Source of the DNA: Dipylidium caninum | Lineage: Eukaryota; Platyhelminthes; Cestoda; Cyclophyllidea; Dipylidiidae | DNA: 64,000 nucleotides | Assembly (NCBI GenBank): GCA_017562135.1 | Contig: QEYB01000825.1 | Location: 682,001 to 746,000, forward strand | Direction: 5' to 3' | Part shown: piece by piece, positions 51,601-63,042 of the stretch | Numbering within the stretch: position 1 is the stretch's first letter | How the letters are laid out: each line of letters starts with the position of its first letter | Program-made: the position numbers and the translations under genes | Notes under the pieces: model-generated | Told to the model about the DNA's origin: nothing | The model's input: only the letters and a program-made list of their open reading frames with translations | Database searches by the model: none

Positions 51601-54600
51601 ATAAACACTGCAGGCAAATCACTCAGAGTTATTTTAGACTTGAGAGGTAATCTTAGACGGACAAATGTTGACCTTCATTGTATACAGCATTTTGGGATGA
51701 AATAACAAGAATGGTTGGAATCTTACACGTGTTTACGGCGTAAAAGTCGCCTTACCGTTTGTGACAAGGCAAGGACATGTACGTACACCCGACCTACACC
51801 CACATGATATTGGATAGAGATAAAATTCCCGTTACTCAATCCTTCTTAAAGCACTTTTTTGTGATTTATAATGATTGCTTTTCCTCCAAATGATCGACCC
51901 TTTATCCAGCTTATCTTTAATCACATCGGAGGAATGGAGGTGATTGAGAATGGGTTTGACTTATGAGGGTGATTTTAACAACCATGTGCAGTAAATGATT
52001 GTTCATTTGGTGGTTGCAATAATTGGCGTTGCTTCCATCAGTGACCATTTGGTTGAAATATACTCATAACTGAAGGCACCACGCAGATGTTAACAGTGTT
52101 GAAGGAGAATGAATGAGCGGGAGATTAAGTAAAAGGACTAATTAGTCCGATTCGTTCGAATTCCACAGATCGCAAATGGCTACCAGTGTATCTTCATAAC
52201 TGTTGAATGTGAGATTGTTCAGATGGCTACCTTCTTCCCGTCACTGTTTAACCGACTCTTCACTGCAACTTAGATTCATATGTTAGGTAGTTTTCTTGGC
52301 ATTGGAGGTTTTTCACCAGCCACTGTGGTACGACAATCAGGCGGACTTGCTTCCTAGGCGTGATGCTTTACATTACAGTTCTTAGAATGCCTTGGCCGAC
52401 GGATCCTCGGTTCGCGAGTTACTTCCTACCTGGCTATCCGGCCGCACTTGCCGCCGTTATGGCTGCAATGCGCTCCTCAGCTTCACCGGTTTGCGGTCTC
52501 TCAACTACTAGTGGAACTGGTGCCACTAACGCTTGCCATGGTGACTACAGTCCGGGTGCGTCTGGTGGAGGTTTTCTTAGCGGTTTGGCTTCTTCCAGTG
52601 CCTCGCCTACCGCTGTACCTCCACCACACTCAAATTCCACTTTCTACACACCACCTTGGGAACCGCAGGGTCCTCTAGGTACCAATACCTCCGCTTTTGG
52701 TTCGCCTGCTGCCACTGGAAGCAGTGGCGACGGATATATTGGACCCACTAGAGGGGGAGGAGGTGAGAAGCAGCGCACTTCTGCAACCGATGATTCCAGC
52801 CAAACTGCATTCGTAAGTTCTATACTTTCATTCCATGGGCTTACCTCTGCGTAAGATGTCATCGAAGTCTTTTTATCTCCTCCAACACCTTTTTGAGTTT
52901 TCATGCATAAGGTTATTTCAGGATCCTGTAGTCCCATGCTTCTTCTCTCACTTTTGCATCCTCTATATTTCATAATTTTTCCTTGCTTTTCAACCCTGTT
53001 GTCGAGAGGAATCGAACTTTTTCGCGGAAATCGGTATTTTCACTTAGGTTGGTTGCTATACAGAGGCTATGAGGCTGTTTAGCTTACATATTCGTTTCCT
53101 TTCCACATTATAAAACTCTGTTTAGCATAACATTAGGGTCGCATAATGTTCTATTTTTCGCGATTAACGCCACTTTTATCCTTCAAGTACTCCTACTTCG
53201 TATACCATAGCCTTCTCATAAAATTTACGCGATGAGGAAATACCTTTGAAGCTATTTTAATGGATGACATATGCCTCGACTTATAGGTCGAAACAAATCT
53301 TTCTGCGTATGCTTAAGATATTGATGGATTGGCAAAAACACTGAGAGGGCGAAGTATCAGTGATTAATATTTTGTGTGACTTTAAAAAGTTCTGCAAATG
53401 CTCCTTTTTGAAGGGGATGGCAGGAAGGAAGGTGTTAGTTTACTTAGTGCACAAGCACACAAGCATACACACCCATTGAAGCACGAAAGAATCCCAGTTG
53501 CCGGAGAAAAAAACCTTCACCACAGTGATTGATGAGATTGGATTGAGAGGAGAAAAAGTTTTCCCCAGAATATCTCAGACACCTCAATCCCGTGGATGGG
53601 TACGGATTTATGAGAGACTCTTTTTGTTTGTCAACGAAGTGTCAGCCCGTCTCACATGACAGACTCGCTGGGAGACGAACTTTGAGGAGTCATACTCAGT
53701 GCGCCTGACACCTGAAGTGTGACCAACCCTACCGTCTCAAGCAGTTACCTATAAAGAAAAGTTAATTGTGGGAGAACTCGTTGAATGTGCAAATTCTCTC
53801 GGCCAAGATTTAGATATCTGACATTCGTTTACTTTCTTCCACGAGTGTCCACCGTCCTCGCATTGTCGGATTATGGTCTTACTGAGGTACACCTTTACCA
53901 TTAATCAAACCGGCCGACACCTTTTCATACCGTAAAAGTCTAACCCTGAAATTCTAGTCTGGGAGGATTCTCTGATTCGACGTCAAATGCATTGAGAAGT
54001 AGCGAATTGCTTTTCAAAATTTCCCTTATTAACTGGCCTACCATCAAATTTTCTTCTCGTTAGTCTTTTCTCAGACATATCCGTTGTTCGTGTTTCCTCT
54101 CCCTCTTTCTCATAAATTTGACCCTTCTGTCGTGTTTGTCAAGCCGAAGGACTCGCATGGGCTAGCATGATGCCTGTAGACATAAATAACTCATTTTGGT
54201 GGAGCACTGATGAGGCAAAGAGGTACCTCTAATGGGGATTTATGGAGGCATTCGCTTTCTATCATCTCGAAGTGGGTTTAGGCAGAGATAAATATTAATA
54301 ATAATATCCAAGAGACGGGTTGACGAGAGCTAAATTTACTGCACCAAACTGTCAACAACAGTAAAAATATTGTCTTCGAGGATTGACTTATCCCTCCTCC
54401 CGTTTGGTGCTTGTGTCCATTTTACCTTTTAATTTGCCATGGAACAGGTGAATTATTGAGGCACATAGCTGGCGTCTGAATCATTCCTCAAAATGCCTTT
54501 GTTGGTAGGTTTACTGTTTAAATCCTCACTCCTCCCTGAAAAGATTGACACTAATAAGACTCTATCCCCTTACATCCTTACACATCCCAACCCAACTTTA

Positions 54601-57600
54601 CACTTCCCTTTTCAAGAGCGTTGAGTCTTCCTCGCAGTCCCGATGGCGTTCGGTATCTTCAAAATGTATGCCTACAACCAGACATCCTGGCTACCAATTC
54701 TAGCAAAACCTGGTACTATTTTGGTCATTCCTAATGCCTGATGAATCGTTTTAATAAAATTTGCATACACTCCTGGAATGAACAAACTCCTATGGGAAAC
54801 ATACTTCCTGTATCTTCTACTGATTGGCTGGAGCATGGTTTGACCGCAACCACTTCCATGCCCCGACGAGGCACAATGTATCGGAAGGGTTTCCAGGGAG
54901 GACATTGCAAAAGAATGCTACATGAGTATACGAAATGAAAGCGATTTTTAAGTATTTATGCTGCGTTGAAGAATTGAACTTCTGCTTTCTCCCTGTTGGC
55001 AGTCACTCGAATTAGTTAGATGGAAAGGAATATTTCCCATGTTTTAAGATGGATTCTGCTAAAAGTTATTGAAGTCTGCGTTTACGAGTCTCCAGTGATA
55101 TTCAAGCGAAACGGTAATGCAGTTGAGAATTCTAATTACCGTATCGCTTCTTCCATCCTCTTCTTTTCGTCCACAGCTTTTCACGCTTCACCGCTTTTCC
55201 CCGAAGCGTGCAGAGACATTCAGCATTCACCACCACGCCGAGGAATTTGTCGTGTCTCACACTGGCCTCTCAATTATTCATACGTATCGGAGGAGGGCTG
55301 ATGAAACACGAAAATACAACACGCCTACATCTCGTGGCAATCTCGAGTTGTTTCCCCGTATAGCCCCTCGTCTGCCTCCCCTCTCCCCATCCTACCCCTT
55401 TCTATTCCCGCTGGGGTCTTTCTTCACCCACGAAGTCTCCTAGTTGCAGGTGGGTGGGTATAGTGCAAGTCGAGACAAGGTTCTTTCCCTCGCTGATCGA
55501 ATAGTAGTATTTGCGACTGTTCATCCTCTACTTTTGCAGTTACCTCAATTCTTTGTGTTTGTGCTTGTGCTTTGAATATTACTAAGATGACATCAATATT
55601 TCCATTATTTACCAGTTTCTGCAAATCTAACACACACGCACACACACATGCGCACCTGCTTGTTCCGCGTAACTCGTAGCCCCGTGCACAACGAGAGTAA
55701 CTTGCACATCGGTGCCTGTGCCCTATTGCTGGGTCGACCTGAACTTTTGACAGGAGAAGTGATTTTTGGGATATGGAATTACTGCGGAATTTTGATTTCT
55801 TAATATTACCATTATTTTACCCACTTGAGACCAACTTCCATCGTGCGTGGCATTTCTTCCTCTAACCCTCGACCCTCTTTTCTTCACCTGATTATTTTTC
55901 TCACTACCCTCCCCCATACTCTTTACTAGCGCTTTACTCCACCGTATTCTGGGATGTGCTTGCCTAAGCTTAATTACACAGTCAGCGTACTTTTTTTTAC
56001 AATCAATTAAAGTGTGAAATCATATTTGTTGGAGGCTATGGAGTCACTTATCTCTGGCACCAAACATTCCGCCAGGGATCACTTGATTGAAGACAGTAAT
56101 AAATCTGAAGGTGGAGAACTTATAATCATTATTACCTAGGTAGCTGTCTTAAGTGCCTTGTCATGACCTTCTTCAATCCCAAATAATTCCACTCCAGATA
56201 CGTACCGAGTGCGACGTCATTCCATTTGATCTCTACTTAAAAAAACCATATTTTCATTCAGTCGAGGATGGAATGTATACTTTTAAATTTACCTTAACAG
56301 GTCTTAATGATTCAACTAGGACTTAAAAATATTTAAGTAGCATTGAAAGTGGTCACTTCTAACAGAAATACCAAGACTCGATCTACTTTGCATGCTATTT
56401 GTTCTGGTTAAGACCAGTAGTTGGCCTGACTTTCACAATAGCATAGCTGAAATGATAAATGAGATAAAAATGTCCATAGAAACAGGCCAGGTCATATGGG
56501 ACAACGTGGTTTAGTGCTTGGACTGAATAAGGAAAAGAACAAGCATAAATCCGAGAAATTCTTAACTGTACACTGACGAAGGCTTTTTCTTACAACTAAA
56601 TGCGTCTCGCTGTTGGGGGGGGGGGGGGGGAAGGGGGTCGGAACCTGAAATATTAATCCACGTTGATTCAACTAAGAGGCAGAGAGAGTGAAAACTCCTG
56701 AAATGTTTAAAAGTAGTGTCCCGTTCCAAACAGGCTTGATAGAAAACGTGTAAACTTTCAATGGTACAAGCAGAGAACTGCTAAATTAAATGCGTGATGA
56801 ATGGACTTTCTGAGAACAGTCAATCTGGCAAATGAAAAAGGTAGATTGTATGCAGACAGGGGACCCAGTGTCTTGGTGAAGTTCGTCTTGTTGCGCTCCA
56901 ATACGCACAGACATCTGTCCTTCCCTTGTAAATTTCCTCATTTATGAGTATTACTACGCAAAAATCCTGCAACGTCAGTAAAGGGCTTTTTCTTATTCAA
57001 AATTTTCTTTAAACGCAACTTTCTTCTTTTAAACAGTCTTATCAGGTGTATTCATGTGGCACTGCAGCCATTTGTCCAAGTCAACATAACTTCCAGGTTC
57101 AGGGGAGCGTGAACCCTAAAGGTCACACTTGGCACCTCTACATTGAACCGGGCAGAAAAAGAAGGAGATAGACAGACGATCTTGATTGAAGCGAAAGGCC
57201 AACCCAGCTATATGCGTATGTTGGTGTGTATGCAGTGTCAGAAGGCAGTAGTTGCCATCCTCTCCACGAAAACCTTCGATTTCTCTTCTAATCTGGGTGT
57301 TTTTCTCCATTCCCTTAACGTTTTTTCTCTTTACCGTCTAATAGTGTGGATACCCAGTGAAATATTTCAACAGACACCGTGGCTCACACGCCTATTGACT
57401 CCCGTTCTTTCACTCCATACTTCTCTTTGATAATCACCCAAAAGTTAAAAATCCTCCTGGTCTAAATTCCCATTCTATCTATTTGGCCTTCTACATTTAT
57501 TCGTTAGGCAGTTAATTCAGCCATTGCATTTAAGATAGTAACACAAATTAGGAGTGGCTTCCATCCATTTTAATCTTGTAGCTACGGAAATTCTCCCTGC

Positions 57601-60600
57601 TTCTTTTTCTTCGACATGGAGACAAAAGCACATCTATGATTAGTTTCCGATATATATTTCCTCTTTCTAGTCAGCGACCAGGTTAAAAAGAGGTGTTATC
57701 TTGCTCGTTCTCCTTGTTTGGTTGAAAATGTTTGGATGGTTTTAGCTTATACCTTGCCCGCAGATTTTTCCTTCCAATATTTTCTCTCCTCTACTCACTG
57801 GCTCACCTGAGATGGGAAAGTTGTAAGTCCCTTACCGCACTCATTCATCCATAACCCGACGAACACAAGCAACTTTTCTCATCATCCTCTCACCAGTAAT
57901 GGCTTTGACTTTCCCGCTGTTATTTTGACTCAAATATGCCGCTAAAGTCGCTCAACATTACACGAGTGTAGACAATCATGTGCGCATTAGTGCCTGTGAA
58001 ATTCGACTGTGTCAGTGCTACATCCTTATTCATGAAGACTTTTTCAGAGGCTATTTCTTGACCAGACTCCTTATGGACTCATTCAATATTAACAATCCGT
58101 GGCTTTTGGGAGACGAGAGTGGGGTGAATACCCTAAACGCGATTGGCATCCACTAATTAGTTTTCTTTCTAGACACTCTCTTATTCTGTTCCTGACCTTC
58201 CTTCCCTTATTTCCCATCAGTGCTCCAGTTTAGTCTCGAAATCCACGCAGGTGCCTCATTACTCGTATCACTAAGGAGAAAACACACCCTCAATACAATA
58301 AACTGAGAGTATTCTCTTTTTTTTGATAACTCCGATTTCCGGTATCAAAGGTGCAGGAAGAGAATGCGGGTGCACATGTAATTTTTGCCATCATAGGAGG
58401 ACTTGCAAAACGTGCAAAATGGTTACATGCTGCTCTTCTAAATAGAGAAAATCTAAGCGCACGCACATTTCCCACCTTTCTATTCCTTTGGTGGAAATGT
58501 AAAATGGTGGCCACATTTATCTGATCGACACTTATTTCCTTCGTGCTCTCCCCTCCACCCTCACACTCCTCACTCTCTCTCCACCTTGTGTTCCACCTTC
58601 TCTTGCCTCCAACGGATGTCTTATAACCAATGAACACATTTTTATGTTTCATATCCATCAGAGGAAAAGTTGGTTTTTATTAAGTCACCCTTACGAGAAC
58701 ACAATTTTACCCCGAGGCTTACGCACACCGATTGCGAAAAACATATATAATTTATTAGATAGGTCCAGGTTAAGGCTTACGTGGTCTCGCCCTTAGGCTG
58801 GTCTTACCACTAAATCGTACGTCCCAAAAAGGTAAGTTCAGTTGGGCACAAAATTTGTTTTAATATACTCATATTCCAACGGAATTTATACTTTCACTCC
58901 TTAAACTAACAACCAACTCGGACAACTTTACTACCCGCTAACTGTTTCCGCTGCCTGGACCTGGACAGACCTAGCCGGCCTAGAAGCTCTGCACGGATAA
59001 GTTTACAGGTACCAAATGGAAAGTGTGTCGAGCTCTAAGATTTGACGGGTCTACCAGGGGAAATAGGCAGCCCTAACACCGATCCATTCTTACATTTCTG
59101 GTTTTTCTCTACGGGGAATCGGAAGTAGCGGTGTATTAGAGGAGGTGCGGTACTGAAGTAGAAAAAAAGGGTACGAGATTTAATTAAAGGCAAGCGATAT
59201 TGTTAACACTCTAATTACTAACGAGCGCATTGTAATAAGCACGTTTCCGCTGAAGATATTTGTTTCATTCAGGGAAGTCTCATTGTCCCTCACTTCCATG
59301 TGACCCCACTCAAATAACGTAAGAGAGAGGCACGCAACAAAAATAAAGTAAAACTCTGCCAAGTGACCGTTGAGCCTGTTTGTTACTTTGTCTGCATTAC
59401 TGAGTATTTTAACTTAATGGAAGATTTGCTCCTATCGGTATGGCTTTGAGACGTTCATTCACTTGCTCTTCTCGCTTCTTCGCTTGTAATATCACGCTCC
59501 CCCCCCCCCCCCTACACTAACCTATTACAACCGTCTTTTCGGGAGAGCGTTTGGAAAAATTTAAAAGTCCCTTAACTCCACTCTCAACTAGTAGAACTCC
59601 TCTGAGGTTTCCCTGCTTACTTCAACGCGACTCGTGCACATATGTCACCTCCATAGCCTTATTTTTAGGTCACCAAGAAATACCTTTAAAAATATATTGC
59701 ATTTTTCATGATATTCTTAGAGTTTCTACGATTTGGTGCGAAATTCGATGATATTTCCCTACCTCTTTCATAATTAGACAATTTGGTTCACACTTAGGCG
59801 CCTGGCTTCCCTAATCACTCCTCTTCAGAGGTTCTTTTCAAATAACACGCTTGTGAGAGCCAAAATCCAATTCACTCGCATTCCTATCACTTTCGTTTGA
59901 AGTGCCTATGTGAAAATTTGTGCCAAGCAATCATTTTTCACAGAAGTGAAGTCCAATCTGCCATCGGCACCTAAACAGTACCTTGATTACCAAAACCTAA
60001 TTTGCCCTGGTTATACGCAGCTCTGAGAGTGAATTTCGGTAACCTAAAAGTTGCAAGAAAACTTGTCCTCACCTCGAGTGCCAGATATAATCGGACGTTG
60101 ACTGGTTAAATATACAGACATCTCTGTTGGATTAACCCCCAACTTGGGGATTTTGATTGACACCTGTCCGTGTTAGAGGATGGTAGTGCATGCTGTTCAC
60201 TTTTTCGCCAGTGGTAACAGCAACAGTAGGAGAGGGCGAGGGAAGGGGTGCGATTCGGTAAACGTGCGGTTTGGGACATTAGTCGAGAGATTGGCGAATA
60301 ACTTGCCTACCGTCTTCACTCACTCGTCCTTATCGGTGGTGACGAGGACGATGCTCCCACTGATATCGATGCCTCCAATCACAAATTCGACATCCCCAGC
60401 CACTTATCTGACACGTCTATCGAACCCCTTTTGGACTTATTTTTCAGGGTGTTTATGTAGGGGAGTAGCCCGCTGAAATTTATTTGCCACCCACTGTACT
60501 CCGTTTAAGTTCTCTCTCCTATTTCCTGTACTAGTAGTCATAGACGTCCAGAAACGCAGTAGATCATTCTTTTTTGTGTGACTCATTGGCCCGTCACTCT

Positions 60601-62984
60601 TACACTAAATCTTACCAGCATTCGAACCTACCCTGACAATAATAATAACGATGATGATAAATGTGAATGTTCTTTTCGGCATAGCTAACTGTGCAACTTT
60701 TTTCTCACGGATCAAAGCAAACACGTGTGTGCACGTGTTTTGTAGCTTCGACTCGCGGATTGCCTACAAACTTTCAAATATTAAGTCAGGCTCGCTCTTG
60801 TACTTGTGTACACCTACCCACACACACACGCATCAGTCTTTGCAGTTTCACCGGAGAGTACACCTTCACATCCGTGATTTCACACCTGTCCGACCGAATT
60901 AACGAATGCAGATTCGACCACTGGACTCCCTACTTAGATTATATTGTTAACGTAGAAGTTTCGTTATCAGCAAAAGCACAGAGTTTGTGTACGTCTCTCC
61001 TAATCCAACGAAATTGGACGATAAAACGAGTGTGCACCCAAAATGTTGTTAGTTTTGGCCAATATAGCTTAATTAGTTGGTTGGTCTTCATCCCTACGAG
61101 TGCGTTGTTTGCACTCCGAAAATTGAAGGGGTAGATTAATGTTTTCCTTTCAGCTCCGTGTATGCCAGTGTGCATTTATTTGACGCTGGTGATGAAGAAT
61201 GTTCTTCAAACTGGAACAGTGTGCTTGTGTGTGTTTGTATCAATTAGTCATTGCATTTACTGAGATTCATTGGTACAAGGCGGCTCGAACACGACAGAGG
61301 AGGTAAAATTTGTTTGATGAGTTAGTGAGCGAGCCAACTCACCTCATTTCGTTACATCTTATTTGGCCTTCTTTTGAGAAGAAGATGAGTGAAGAATGTG
61401 CCGAGTTGATCGGGGAACACGATGTCTAGTGTTTAATCTCCTTTCACTTATTGTTCGTCTTCTTTACCTTGGATACTTTGTAGTCGGGAGGCCGAATACC
61501 GCATTTCCTAGCCAATCCCTTCAATCCCTTCATACCCTTCTATCACAATTCCCTGCATGATCTCTCTGCCACCGCCAATGCTCCTGGCCCCCATGAACTT
61601 CTGCGGAAATCGCCAGTGGATCGGCTTTCTAGCGGCATGGAATCGACGCAAAGCAGCAGTCCCGGGATGAAAGGTAGGTCTACTAGCGTAGTCATTCTGC
61701 CTCCAGAATATTCCACCCGAAATGTGAGCGTCAATATTTTTTGACCATTTGAACCATCTGGACATTCTTTTCCCGACTCACCAGGTCACCAGAATACTAG
61801 GCAGATGGAGTGGATAAAGGAAAGACCTTGTCTTTTAAGGCTGCAAATTCGCGGAAATCACACAAATATCAGAGGTAGAATTGTCTCACAATAAACATCT
61901 GCTTTGATGCGGGACTTTTTAATGAAAAATTTACCCTGAACCGAGAAATATTTACCGATGGCACAAGGTTTTCGCTATTATTTACTTTACCATGACTGAC
62001 GTATATCTTTGGTGTGCGTCATTCAGTTAAAGTAACTGGTGCTCTCCATTTCAACAGAGCCTAATGCGTGCTCTGTGACAAAAAAGCTCTACAGAACAGC
62101 ACTGGACAAATTGCAATGTGACTGGAAAGTTGACTGCATTCGGTGTTTTTAACAAATACGATATTCTCTCCTTCTTTCTCTCTCTCTGCATACTTCATCT
62201 CTAAAGTTGACTGGGCTGAATTTATGCTCTGACGGAAGCTAGAGATTGCGACAAGTAGTCCTCATGTTATTCTTTCATGAGAAATAATATTGCCAACGAT
62301 TATACGTGGTCATTGATGTGAAAAAAAGTGTGAGAGGTGGTTGATTATGCTCGTCTACATGCTGCGCTCTGTCTTCCGCATAAGTGCAGACTCAAGGGGA
62401 GGCATCAAATGAACCCTTAGACCTTCCATAGCATTTTTCCAAATCAGTACTGTTAGGTCTTTTCCACTGTCCGCTAAACACTTCGGTTCGTATATTTAGC
62501 AGCCAACTACTCCTTCAATTGCTCGGAGTGTGTGAATTAAATGCCTAATGAAGTGCTTTGCATTTGCTCTTGGTTAATTAAATGCCAAAGCGAGCATTTC
62601 TATTTGCCGTGACCAAACTTGTTTATGCAGCAGCAGAGAGCACTGATGGAGAGGTGTGAGAGAAGGCACAAACTTAGGGGTGACAAGAACGAAATACACA
62701 CTTTCAATTTATGGGTCTTTTTTTTCCGACCACCTGAGATAAAGTTGACGATTATACGAGCTCTTTTGAGTTTCACACACATACACACACAAGTAATCTC
62801 TCTCTCTCTCCCCTTTCTCCTTTTTTACACTTTTTCTCTTCGATTTAACCTACTCCCTCGGATCTCGTCCTCTCTCTCCACTCAGAGTGACACATGCGCA
62901 CTTCGAGTGCGTCCGTTCGCGCGCGCGCGCGGGAACGGACGATACACCACACACCCGAGGCGCAAACTTAAAGTTCATGTTAGC

Positions 62985-63042
<58 letters not shown>

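Noticed and set aside
55179..55443. Frame opening after a strong acceptor (cttcttttcgtccacag), considered as a TCF/LEF exon
   Set aside because: It runs to a stop with no good donor, so it could only be a terminal exon, but the HMG box has not yet been encoded.
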